Origin: Micromonospora alfalfae
GTDB taxonomy: Bacteria > Actinomycetota > Actinomycetes > Mycobacteriales > Micromonosporaceae
NCBI RefSeq assembly: GCF_022230925.1
Contig: NZ_JAKKFH010000031.1
Coordinates: 1 to 60,580, forward strand
Reading direction: 5' to 3'
Length of the DNA: 60,580 nt
Positions 34,603 to 42,521 of this stretch are shown here, one piece after another. The notes beneath the pieces were generated by a model. That model did not search any database, had not been told where the DNA came from, and saw only the letters and a list, made by a program, of their open reading frames with translations. Each line of letters begins with the position of its first letter. Positions within the stretch are counted from its first letter, which is position 1. A program made the position numbers and the translations under genes.

Positions 34603-35644
34603 CGGGGAGCCGTGGGTTGCGCGGGGCGGGGTTGGCGGCTCGGCGGATTCGGGTGTCGCCGTAGCGGACGCCGCCCAGCAGGAGACGCTGGCTGACCGCC
34701 AGCCAGCCGCACACACCGCGTTCCAGCAGCCAGAGTGGGGCCGCCAACGCCGTGGCCGGCGGGAAGACCCGGGTGCCACCGGCGCGGCGGCGACCCGCCT
34801 CGGCCAGGGCGACGACCCCGGCCACCGCGCCGAGCACCAGCCTGGGCCGGCGCGACGCGACGGCCGCCGCCAGTGCCGGCAACACCGCGAGCACGGCCAG
34901 CAGGCGGGCCGGTTGAGCCAGATCGTCGTACGCCTGACGGACCCGTTGACCGCGGAAGTGCGCGGCGTCCGGAGGCAGCCGGCGGACGTACAGCCAGGCC
35001 GGGGCGGCCTCGGTGCCGCCGTACCCGCGCACCGTGCGGATCAGCTCCAGGTTTTCGAAGAGCACGTCCGGGTCGTACCCGCCCATCGCGAGGAAGGTGC
35101 TGCGCCGCACGGCGAGTGTGCCCGGGTAGTCCGCCCCGAGCGCCCGGTTGAGCAGCGTGCGGCCGGTGTCCCACCAGGCGTGCCAGGGCAGCGGGTCGAA
35201 GTAGTTCTGCGGTCGTACCAGGTCGGCCCGGTCCAGCAGCCTGTGTACCGCGCGCAGCGCGGACTCGTCGTACCGGACGTCGTCGTCGGCGATCACCACG
35301 TCCTCGTGGCCGGCCGCGCGGACGCCGGTGTGTACGCCCAGCACCTTGCCGTTGAGCCCACGCTCGCCCGGATCCGGTGAAAGGTGCCGGACCAGCCCTC
35401 GCCACGCCTCGGCGTGCCGGGCGAACAGGGGCGGAGGGGAGCCGTCGACCACGAGCACCTCTACCCGGTGACCGAGCCAGCGCAGGTAGTCGGTCAGCTC
35501 GGCCAGGCCGGTGTCGGTGTGCCAGCGCAGCGGCAGCACGTACGTCATCGGTAGGCGCACCGGCGACGTGCCGGTGCCGGCCGGTGCGACCTCGCACCGG
35601 CGGGTGGCGGGCCGGGCGTCTCCGGTAGGGCTGAACAAGGACAT
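34565..35644 (-). CDS. Glycosyltransferase family 2 protein
   Basis: A 359-residue, membrane-associated GT2. The GT-A fold covers about residues 30-235 with a nucleotide-sugar/metal motif VVIADDDVRYD (DDD) and an acceptor-side region RRSTFLAMGGYDPDVLFENLEL. The C-terminal third has hydrophobic segments (LLAVLAVLPALAAAVAS and LVLGAVAGVVALA). The ATG at 35644 follows GGAG; the upstream part of the open frame lacks a ribosome site. The donor sugar and product are unknown. The last codons run into a palindromic element, so its extreme C-terminus may be repeat-derived. Confidence 0.88.
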   Translation of the reverse strand: MSLFSPTGDARPATRRCEVAPAGTGTSPVRLPMTYVLPLRWHTDTGLAELTDYLRWLGHRVEVLVVDGSPPPLFARHAEAWRGLVRHLSPDPGERGLNGKVLGVHTGVRAAGHEDVVIADDDVRYDESALRAVHRLLDRADLVRPQNYFDPLPWHAWWDTGRTLLNRALGADYPGTLAVRRSTFLAMGGYDPDVLFENLELIRTVRGYGGTEAAPAWLYVRRLPPDAAHFRGQRVRQAYDDLAQPARLLAVLAVLPALAAAVASRRPRLVLGAVAGVVALAEAGRRRAGGTRVFPPATALAAPLWLLERGVCGWLAVSQRLLLGGVRYGDTRIRRAANPAPRNPRLPAILHFRLGQNRR

Positions 35645-35721
35645 GACAACTCCGTGGCGGACAGGTCGTGGTCGGTGTTGAGCAGCATCTGCCCGCATTT
35701 CCGTCGATCAAACAGCTGGTC

Positions 35722-35746
35722 GTTTCGACTGGCGGACCCCGGGTAG
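35722..35746 (+). promoter_or_regulatory. SigB/SigF-like promoter of the SRPBCC-dehydrogenase operon
   Basis: GTTT (35722-35725), 15 nt, GGGTAG (35741-35746): a full match to GTTT-N15-GGGTA. It lies 55 nt before the start codon. Confidence 0.55.
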
Positions 35747-35801
35747 CGCTGCCCTCAAGAGCTGTCCATGCCCGGTTGTCCGGGTGGAGGAGATAGACGT
35801 G

Positions 35802-36440
35802 ATGACCAACAACGGAACCAGGTGGGCGCTGCTCGGCGTCACCGCGGCGACGGCGGTCGGCGTGGGGCGGGCGGTGGCCCGCCGTCGGCATCGGCATCAG
35901 CCGGAGCGACAGGACGGTTGGTACGTGGTGCGTCGCGGGGTGACCGTGGACCGGTCCCGGGACGAGGTGATCGGCTTCTGGACCGACCGCGAACGGCTGG
36001 ACCGCGCGCTGGCGGGGTGGGCCACGTTGCAGCAACTCGACGAGCGGCGTTGGCGGTGCGTGGCCCGCGACCGGGCCGGCGGTGAGACGCAGTGGCGGGC
36101 CGAGATCACCGTCGAGGGGGCGGGCACCCTGACGTGGCGGGTCGAGGACGGGCCGATGCCGCAGCTGGGGCGGATCGAGCTGGCCGAAGCACCCCAGGGT
36201 CGGGGCACCGAGATCCGGGCCGAGCTGCGCTACCGCTCCGGTCCGGTGCGTCGGTTGGCCGGCCTGGTCGGCGGTGACGAGCCGGACCTGGCGCTGCGGG
36301 ACGCGTTGCGGCGGGTGAAGGCGCTGATCGAGTGTGGCCAGGTGGTGGACACCCGGGAAGACCCGTCCGGCCGGAGCCCCGCCCAGGAGAAGGCGACCGA
36401 CAACATGCGGGAGAAGCTGATGACGGGAGGACGGGCGTGA
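35802..36440 (+). CDS. Membrane-anchored SRPBCC (START-like) protein
   Basis: A 212-residue protein. A short N-terminal hydrophobic stretch (WALLGVTAATAVGVGRAVA) is followed by a SRPBCC domain (about 38-185: VVRRGVTVDRSRDEVIGFW ... WRVEDGPMPQLGRIELAEA). Such domains bind hydrophobic ligands. GGAGGAG (35786-35792) serves either GTG 35799 or ATG 35802. The stop overlaps the dehydrogenase start by 4 nt. SRPBCC/zinc-dehydrogenase pairs recur in actinobacterial stress loci; a shared lipid or aldehyde substrate is possible but unproved. Confidence 0.85.
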   Translation: MTNNGTRWALLGVTAATAVGVGRAVARRRHRHQPERQDGWYVVRRGVTVDRSRDEVIGFWTDRERLDRALAGWATLQQLDERRWRCVARDRAGGETQWRAEITVEGAGTLTWRVEDGPMPQLGRIELAEAPQGRGTEIRAELRYRSGPVRRLAGLVGGDEPDLALRDALRRVKALIECGQVVDTREDPSGRSPAQEKATDNMREKLMTGGRA

Positions 36441-37606
36441 GGGCGCTCTGCTGGGAAGGCGTCGGCAAGCTGACCGTCCGGGACGTGCCGGAGCCCCAGA
36501 TCCGCGCCGAGGGAGACATCATCGTCCGGGTCCGGGCCAGCAGCGTCTGCGGCTCCGACCTGCACCTGATCAACGGATACCTGCCGGCGATGCGAAAGGG
36601 GGACATCCTCGGCCACGAGTTCATGGGCGAGGTGATGGAGACCGGGCCCGGCGTACGGCGGCACCGGGTCGGCGACCGGGTGGTGGTGGGGTCGGTGGTC
36701 GCCTGCGGTGGCTGTTGGTACTGCCGGACCGAGCAGTACTCGCTCTGCGACAACTCCAATCCGCAACCGGTGTTCACCGAGAAGCTGTGGGGGCACTCAC
36801 CGGCCGGCATTCTGGGCTACTCGCACGCCGCCGGCGGCTACTCGGGATCACACGCCGAGTACATCCGGGTGCCGTTCGGCGACATCGGCGCCTTCGCCGT
36901 ACCCGACGGAGTGCCGGACGACTCGGTGGTGTTCGCCTCCGACGCGATGCCCACCGGGTGGATGGCGGCGGACTTCTGCGGGCTCAGCGGTGGCGAGGTG
37001 GTGGCCGTCTGGGGTGCCGGTGGCGTCGGTCAGATGGCGGCCCGTTCGGCGCAACTCCTGGGCGCCGAACGGGTCATCATGATCGACCGATTCCCGGATC
37101 GGCTCAAAACCGCCACCGAACGGATCGGGGTCGAGACGATCAACTACGCGGAAACCGACGTGCTGGAGGCGCTGCGTGAACTGACCGCCGGGCGCGGGCC
37201 GGACGCCTGCATCGAGGCGGTCGGCATGGAGTCGCACGACGTCGGACCGACCTACGCGTACGACCGGGTGAAGCAGGCGGCGCGGTTGCAGACCGACCGC
37301 CCGACCTCGGTCCGCCAGGCGATCATGGCGTGCCGCAAGGGCGGCACGGTGAGCATCGTCGGTGTGTACGCCGGCCTGGTCGACAAGTTTCCGCTCGGCG
37401 CGGCCATGAACAAGGCCCTGGTGCTGCGGATGGGGCAGATGCACGCGCAGCGTTACATCCCGATGTTGCTCGACCGGCTCGCCGCCGGCGAGATCGACCC
37501 CGGTTATCTGGCCACCCACCCGCTCTCCCTGGAGCAGGGCGCCCAGGGGTACGAGCTGTTCGAGAAGAAGGAGGACGGCTGTCTGCGCAGCGTTCTGCAT
37601 CCCTGA
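36437..37606 (+). CDS. Zinc-dependent alcohol dehydrogenase (MDR family)
   Basis: 389-residue medium-chain dehydrogenase using NAD(P). Catalytic zinc ligands lie in SSVCGSDLHL and GHEFMGEV, and structural zinc is held by CGGCWYCRTEQYSLC. The Rossmann motif is GAGGVGQMAARSAQLLGAERV. The insert around YGYDRVKQ (TYAYDRVKQAARL) is as in glutathione-independent formaldehyde-dehydrogenase-like members, so aldehydes are possible substrates. The GTG at 36437 overlaps the upstream stop (GTGA). Confidence 0.93.
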   Translation: MRALCWEGVGKLTVRDVPEPQIRAEGDIIVRVRASSVCGSDLHLINGYLPAMRKGDILGHEFMGEVMETGPGVRRHRVGDRVVVGSVVACGGCWYCRTEQYSLCDNSNPQPVFTEKLWGHSPAGILGYSHAAGGYSGSHAEYIRVPFGDIGAFAVPDGVPDDSVVFASDAMPTGWMAADFCGLSGGEVVAVWGAGGVGQMAARSAQLLGAERVIMIDRFPDRLKTATERIGVETINYAETDVLEALRELTAGRGPDACIEAVGMESHDVGPTYAYDRVKQAARLQTDRPTSVRQAIMACRKGGTVSIVGVYAGLVDKFPLGAAMNKALVLRMGQMHAQRYIPMLLDRLAAGEIDPGYLATHPLSLEQGAQGYELFEKKEDGCLRSVLHP

Positions 37607-37617
37607 CGGCTGGGCGT

Positions 37618-37654
37618 ACCCGCCTCGCCGGTCGCTGCGATCGGCGGGGCGGGT
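37618..37654. terminator. Bidirectional terminator between convergent dehydrogenase and P450 genes
   Basis: A 13-bp stem (37618-37630 with 37642-37654, one G-U pair) closes an 11-nt loop. Its right arm touches the P450 stop codon. Confidence 0.75.
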
Positions 37655-38901
37655 CAGCCGGTGCGGCGGACGTTGGTGATTGTCAGCCCGAGGGGCGGCA
37701 GCGCGGGCATCCGGTGCAGATCCAGGGCCAGGTTCTGGACGGGAACGTCGTAGCGCATGCTGGTGACGAGGTTGGTGACCGCCCGTTTCATCAGGTCGAT
37801 GGTGATCCACTCACCGGCGCAGCGGTGCCCGGCCCAGTGGTCGCCGCCGCCCTGCGGGATCAGCGCGAACGGGTCGACCCGGCGGCTGGCGAACCGCTCC
37901 GGGCGAAACAGCTCCGGTTGCGGCCAGAGCCTCGGGTGGTGGTTGGTGCCGTAGAGGTCGAGCAGCACCCGCCGGCCGCGCGGAAAGTGGTGGCCCTGCC
38001 AGTCGAAGGACCGCCGGACCCGGGCCGCCGCGATCGGAAAGAACGGGTAGTAGCGGCGTACTTCCTGGACGAACTGCTCGGTGGCCTCGTCGTCGTCACG
38101 GACCCGGTCCCGCCAGGCCGGATGGTCGTGCAGGGCGACCGCGGCGAAGGTCATGTACTGGTCGACGGCGACGACCGGGCGTAGCACGTTGAGCAGTTCC
38201 ACCGCCGCGATCCGCCGGGGGAGGAGCTTGCCGCGCCCGTCCCGGTGTTCGGCGATCACCGCCAGGGCGCTACCGGTCGGCGCCGGGGCGAAACCGACCC
38301 GGGTCCGCTCGATGAGGTCGGCGAGCCAGCGTTCGGCGCGGTACCGGGCCAGCCGTCCCCGCCAGTGCCGGGGGCCCAGCACGGCCGGTGCCTCGATCAT
38401 GGCGTGCAGCTCGACGGCGCGGCGCTCTACCTGCGACGCGGGCAGCGGCACCCCGGCCCAGGCGAAGACCACCCGGGTCAGCATTCGGCCCAGCTCGTCG
38501 TAGAGCGACACCGGGCCGGCGCTCTCCCAGGCGGCAACCCGGGTCCGCCACTCGTCGTCGAAGAGCTGACCCAGTCGCTGGATCGCCGACGGTGTCATGA
38601 TCGACATGAACATGGCCTTGCGGTCGGAGTGCTCGGGCCCGTCCAGCCCCTGCACCCCGCCCCGCCCGGTCAGTGTTCGCTGCACACGCAGCGGCATCGC
38701 GGTGGCGCGTTGGAAGCGGTCGTTGTCGTAGAACAGCTCCGCCGCCGGCCGGCCGCGCAGGCAGATGGTCGGGGCGAGCAGGATCCGGGTCTTGAAGACG
38801 TCGCTGCCGTACCGCTCGCAGCGCTCGCCGATGAACCGGTAACCCGCGCGGAGCAGCGCGAAGGTGCTGTCCGGGCTGCGGTCCGCCGGCATTGTCGCCA
38901 T
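37654..38901 (-). CDS. CYP152-type fatty-acid peroxygenase (P450)
   Basis: A 415-residue cytochrome P450 of the H2O2-driven CYP152 type, which hydroxylates or decarboxylates fatty acids. Two features point there. The I-helix reads LNVLRPVVAVDQYMTFAAVAL, with Arg-Pro in place of the acid-alcohol pair. The haem-ligand region is QGGGDHWAGHRCAGEW, with the Cys ligand preceded by GHR. The N-terminal SPDSTFALLRAGYRFI and QGLDGPEHSDRKAMF also fit. ATG at 38901 follows GAGGAG. A SigB-like site lies upstream, so it may help use peroxide under stress. Confidence 0.93.
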   Translation of the reverse strand: MATMPADRSPDSTFALLRAGYRFIGERCERYGSDVFKTRILLAPTICLRGRPAAELFYDNDRFQRATAMPLRVQRTLTGRGGVQGLDGPEHSDRKAMFMSIMTPSAIQRLGQLFDDEWRTRVAAWESAGPVSLYDELGRMLTRVVFAWAGVPLPASQVERRAVELHAMIEAPAVLGPRHWRGRLARYRAERWLADLIERTRVGFAPAPTGSALAVIAEHRDGRGKLLPRRIAAVELLNVLRPVVAVDQYMTFAAVALHDHPAWRDRVRDDDEATEQFVQEVRRYYPFFPIAAARVRRSFDWQGHHFPRGRRVLLDLYGTNHHPRLWPQPELFRPERFASRRVDPFALIPQGGGDHWAGHRCAGEWITIDLMKRAVTNLVTSMRYDVPVQNLALDLHRMPALPPLGLTITNVRRTG

Positions 38902-38949
38902 CGGGTCTCCTCACGCGCAGGTGCGGCTGGTGGCTGTTTGCCGCTGCGC

Positions 38950-38974
38950 TTACCCCCGTCCTCGCCGCTGAACC
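38950..38974 (-). promoter_or_regulatory. SigB/SigF-like promoter of the CYP152 gene
   Basis: On the minus strand GGTT (38974-38971), 15 nt, GGGTAA (38955-38950): GNNT-N15-GGGTA, 49 nt before the ATG. Confidence 0.45.
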
Positions 38975-39022
38975 CCGCCCGGCTGGCCCCTCCCACGGGC
39001 GGCGGAACCTGGTTTGCTGCTA

Positions 39023-39092
39023 GGGCGTGTTTCGGAAGTGCTGGCCGGCCTGGACTCCGGCTCGGCTCGACCGACACTTCCGAAACACGCCC
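39023..39092. repeat. Perfect 18-bp inverted repeat, palindromic element
   Basis: GGGCGTGTTTCGGAAGTG at 39023-39040 is exactly complementary to 39075-39092, with a 34-nt GC-rich spacer. It lies in the gap between the divergent P450 gene and the hypothetical gene at 39119. The size and precision resemble a MITE or REP-type unit, or a repeat-borne terminator. Confidence 0.85.
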
Positions 39093-39118
39093 GAGTGGGA
39101 CGAGCACGGGGAGGGCGA

Positions 39119-39508
39119 ATGCGCGACAACAGATCGCCGCACTGGCGGCAGCGGCGAGCGGCCGGGGCACTGGGCGCAGGCCGCGACGGGCGGTCACTGA
39201 TCGGGCCGCCGCGGCGGCCCACTCGTCCGCACCGGTTCTTCACAGTGCACCTGGGCTTCACCGCGCCCGGCCCGGCCGAGGCGCGCGAGCTGGCCGTGGC
39301 GTACGCGGAGGCGCTGAGCCTGCTCCGCTCGGAGGTGGCACTCGGTGCGGCGGCCCTGTCACCGGCGGACGCCTGGCAGCGGGCCGAGCGACTGTTCTGC
39401 GGCGCGGTCGGCCCGGACGGCGAACGCTGCGTCGACGTGACCGACCATCCGGGTTTCCACCACGCCCCGGGTCCGGGTGGCCTCGGCTGGGGCGATGGCG
39501 ATGGTTGA
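39119..39508 (+). CDS. Hypothetical protein
   Basis: A 129-residue protein I do not recognise. An Arg-rich N-terminus (1-40) is followed by an apparently folded region (FFTVHLGFTAPGPAEARELAVAYAEALSLL, WQRAERLFCGAVG, ERCVDVTDHPGFHH) with two Cys and a His cluster, then a Gly/Asp tail. GGGGAGGG precedes the ATG. Codon use is typical of the window. It ends at a hairpin that separates it from the convergent DUF397 gene. Confidence 0.6.
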   Translation: MRDNRSPHWRQRRAAGALGAGRDGRSLIGPPRRPTRPHRFFTVHLGFTAPGPAEARELAVAYAEALSLLRSEVALGAAALSPADAWQRAERLFCGAVGPDGERCVDVTDHPGFHHAPGPGGLGWGDGDG

Positions 39509-39564
39509 CGACCGGCCCCGGTTGGCCGATCCGGGAGTGCGCAGGCCAACCCGCCGGCGTGGCG

Positions 39565-39595
39565 GTGCCGGTGTCCCGACCTCGGGCACCGGCAC
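39565..39595. terminator. Bidirectional terminator
   Basis: GTGCCGGTG (39565-39573) pairs with 39587-39595 and the stem continues with CCCG/CGGG after a one-base bulge, closing a 4-nt loop between convergent genes. Confidence 0.7.
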
Positions 39596-39628
39596 GGCGA
39601 TCCACCACCGACGGGTCGGCGGGCACTG

Positions 39629-39847
39629 TCAGTCCAGGTCGAATTCGCCGTCCTGCGCGCCGGCCACGAAGGCGTCCCACTCGGCCTGGGTGAAGACCAG
39701 CACCGGCCCGTTCGGCTCGGCCGAGTTGCGCATCCCGATCAGGTCGTCGACGAAGGCGACCTCGACGGCGCTGTCGGAGGTGTCCCCCTCGGCCCGCTGC
39801 CAGACCGCCCGAGAGAGGTCGAAGTCGCCCTTGGGGTGCTGCGCCAT
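39629..39847 (-). CDS. DUF397 small protein
   Basis: A 72-residue DUF397 protein: WQRAEGDTSDSAVEVAFVDDLIGMRNSAEPNGPVL and TQAEWDAFVAGAQDGEFD. Family members usually sit next to an XRE-type regulator and act as its partner in actinomycete development. No helix-turn-helix gene is adjacent here, so this copy is solitary. The ATG at 39847 follows GGAGG. Divergent from pepN with 69 nt between starts. Confidence 0.92.
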   Translation of the reverse strand: MAQHPKGDFDLSRAVWQRAEGDTSDSAVEVAFVDDLIGMRNSAEPNGPVLVFTQAEWDAFVAGAQDGEFDLD

Positions 39848-39916
39848 GGTTCTTTCCTCCAGTGCCGAGGGTCGTGTGGTGACCGGGTGCCGATCCCCAT
39901 CGGGCAGGATAAGCGG

Positions 39917-42433
39917 ATGCCGAGCCTGACCCGTGTAGAGGCGACCGCGCGTGGCGCGGCGATTACTGTCGAGTCCTATCAGGTGGACCTCGACCTGACC
40001 GGTGACGGCGACGTGTTCCGCTCCCGCGTCGAGATCCGGTTCCGGGCCACCGCCGGCACCGCCACCTTCGCCGAGGTCAAGCCCGCCAAACTGCGCGGTG
40101 TACGCCTCAACGACAGCGACCTGGACCCCGGTCTGCTCACCGACAACCGGCTGCCGCTCGACGACCTGGCCGAGCAGAACACGCTCATCGTCGAGGCCGA
40201 GATGGCGTACTCCAAGACGGGGGAGGGGATGCACCGCTTCGTCGACCCGGCCGACGGCGAGACGTACCTCTACGCCGAGTCCTTCCTCGACAACGCGCCG
40301 CGCATCTTCGCCGCCTTCGACCAGCCCGACCTCAAGGCCCCGATCACCCTCTCGGTCACCGCGCCGCCGCAGTGGATCGTCGCCGGCAACGCCGAGCTGG
40401 CCGCCAACCCGGCCCCCGGGCGCTGGGAGTTCGCCCCGAGCGAGCCCCTGGCCACGTACTTCTTCTCGCTGATCGCCGGGCCGTACCACGTCCGGCGGGC
40501 CGAGCACGACGGCATACCGCTGGGCATCTACTGCCGCCGGTCGCTCGCCGAGCACCTGGACGCCGATGCCGACGAGATCTTCACCATCACCCGGCAGTGC
40601 CTGGACCGGTTCCACCAGCTCTTCACCGAACGCTACCCGTTCGGCAAGTACGACCAGGCGTTCGTGCCCGAGTTCAACAGCGGCGCGATGGAGAACCCGG
40701 GTCTCGTCACCTTCCGCGACGACTACGTGTTCCGTTCGGCGGTCACCGACACCCAGCGCGGGCAGCGGGCCGGCACCATCGCCCACGAGATGGCCCACAT
40801 GTGGTTCGGTGACCTGGTCACCATGCGCTGGTGGGATGACCTGTGGTTGAACGAGTCCTTCGCCGAGTACCTCGGCACCCGGGTCACCGCCGAGGCGACC
40901 CGCTTCGATCAGGCCTGGACCACCTTCGCCATGCGGCGCAAGGCATGGGGCTACGCCGCCGATCAGCGGCCCTCCACCCACCCGATCGCCCCGCAGGAGG
41001 TCGTCGACGCCGAGGCGGGCCTGCTCAACTTCGACGGCATCTCGTACGCCAAGGGCGCCAGTGTGCTGCGGCAGCTTGTCGCGTGGCTCGGCGACGAGGC
41101 ATTCCTCGCCGGCCTGAACGCGCACTTCGCCGCACACCGCTTCGGCAACGCCACCCTCGCCGACCTGCTGGGCAGCCTCTCCGCCAGCAGTGGGAGGGAC
41201 CTGTCCGACTGGGCCGAGCTGTGGTTGCGCCGCCCGCAGGTCAACACGCTGCGTGCCGAGGTCGCAGTGGACGCGGACGGTCGCTACAGCGAGGTCGCAG
41301 TGGTGCAGACCGCGCCCGAGTCGCACCCGGTGCTGCGCCCACACCGGATCGGCGTGGGCCGCTACTCGCTGGACGGCACCGGGCGGCGCGACGAGGCGGA
41401 CATCGACCCGAACGCCGACGGAGGTCGCACCGTTCTCGGTGCGTTGACCGGCGAGCCGGCGGCCCGGTTGTTGCTGCTCAACGACGGTGACCTCACCTTC
41501 GCGAAGGTGCGCCTCGACCCGGCGTCGGCGGACGCCGTCCCGCAGGTGCTGCCCGCTCTGACCGACCCGCTGGCCCGGGCGGTGCTCTGGCGCGAGGCAC
41601 TGGACGCGACGACCGACGGCGAGCGGCCGGTCACCGGCCTTGTCGACCTGATGGCCGCCGCGCTGCCCGCCGAGACAGAGGTGATCATCGCGGAGGATGT
41701 GCTGACGCTCAGCCGGTCCCTGGTCGACCGCTACCTCGACCCCCTGACCCGCTCCACGGCGCTGGCCAGGGTCGCGGGGACGTGCCAGCGGCTGCTCGAC
41801 GGCGCACCGGCCGGGGAGTCGTTGCAGCTCGCCGCCGCACGGGGTTGGATCGACGCGACCACCGACGCGGATCTGCTCGTCGGTTGGCTCGCGGGCCGGG
41901 ACGTGCCGGCCGGTCTGACTGTCGACGCGGAGCTGCGCTGGGCGGTGCTGCGTCGCCTGGTGGTGCTGGGCGCCGCCGGCGAGGCGGAGATCGCCATCGA
42001 GGCCGCCGCCGACAACAGCTCCACGGGCGCTGAACAGGCCGCCTACTGCCGGGCGGCAGTGCCCGACCCGACGACGAAGCAGGCGACCTGGGAGATCATC
42101 GTGCGGGGCACCGAGCTGTCCGGTCGGCTGCTGGAGGCGATCACCGAGGGGTTCTGGCAACCCGAGCAGGCCGACCTGACCGCCGCGTACGTCGATCGGT
42201 ACTTCGCGGAGATGCCGGCCGCGGCGCACCGGCGTACCCCCTGGACGGCCGACCGGGTGGCCGCCCTGGCGTTCCCCCGCTACGCCGTGGCGCAGCCCAC
42301 CCGGGAGGCGGCCGCGGCGTTGCTGGCCCGCGACGACCTGACCCCCGGCCTGCGCCGGGTGGTGACCGACGCCGACGACGACCTGCGTCGCGCGTTGGTC
42401 GCCCGGACGGCGGTGGCAGCCGCCTCGGCCTGA
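39917..42433 (+). CDS. pepN: Aminopeptidase N (M1 metalloprotease)
   Basis: An 838-residue zinc aminopeptidase that removes N-terminal residues from peptides in the cytosol. The exopeptidase motif GAMEN and the zinc site HEMAHMWFG, with the third ligand in NESFAEY 18 residues on, are intact. The C-terminal ERAP1-like helical domain is complete. The ATG at 39917 has no Shine-Dalgarno but lies 6 nt after CAGGAT, a near -10, so a leaderless mRNA is likely. Divergent from the DUF397 gene. Confidence 0.97.
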   Translation: MPSLTRVEATARGAAITVESYQVDLDLTGDGDVFRSRVEIRFRATAGTATFAEVKPAKLRGVRLNDSDLDPGLLTDNRLPLDDLAEQNTLIVEAEMAYSKTGEGMHRFVDPADGETYLYAESFLDNAPRIFAAFDQPDLKAPITLSVTAPPQWIVAGNAELAANPAPGRWEFAPSEPLATYFFSLIAGPYHVRRAEHDGIPLGIYCRRSLAEHLDADADEIFTITRQCLDRFHQLFTERYPFGKYDQAFVPEFNSGAMENPGLVTFRDDYVFRSAVTDTQRGQRAGTIAHEMAHMWFGDLVTMRWWDDLWLNESFAEYLGTRVTAEATRFDQAWTTFAMRRKAWGYAADQRPSTHPIAPQEVVDAEAGLLNFDGISYAKGASVLRQLVAWLGDEAFLAGLNAHFAAHRFGNATLADLLGSLSASSGRDLSDWAELWLRRPQVNTLRAEVAVDADGRYSEVAVVQTAPESHPVLRPHRIGVGRYSLDGTGRRDEADIDPNADGGRTVLGALTGEPAARLLLLNDGDLTFAKVRLDPASADAVPQVLPALTDPLARAVLWREALDATTDGERPVTGLVDLMAAALPAETEVIIAEDVLTLSRSLVDRYLDPLTRSTALARVAGTCQRLLDGAPAGESLQLAAARGWIDATTDADLLVGWLAGRDVPAGLTVDAELRWAVLRRLVVLGAAGEAEIAIEAAADNSSTGAEQAAYCRAAVPDPTTKQATWEIIVRGTELSGRLLEAITEGFWQPEQADLTAAYVDRYFAEMPAAAHRRTPWTADRVAALAFPRYAVAQPTREAAAALLARDDLTPGLRRVVTDADDDLRRALVARTAVAAASA

Positions 42434-42483
42434 GCGCTGAGCAGCGCGGCCTCACGGCGCGGGGTGGCCGCTGCGGGCTGGCC

Positions 42484-42515
42484 GCTGCGGGGTGGCTGGC
42501 CGGCCACCCCGCAGC
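42484..42515. terminator. Bidirectional terminator
   Basis: A perfect 13-bp stem (42484-42496 with 42503-42515) with a 6-nt loop between convergent pepN and the monooxygenase gene. Confidence 0.8.
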
Positions 42516-42521
42516 CACCGC

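Noticed and set aside
39629..39847. Toxin-antitoxin pair with the DUF397 gene
   Set aside because: No partner regulator or toxin gene is adjacent; the facing hypothetical gene is convergent and unrelated.
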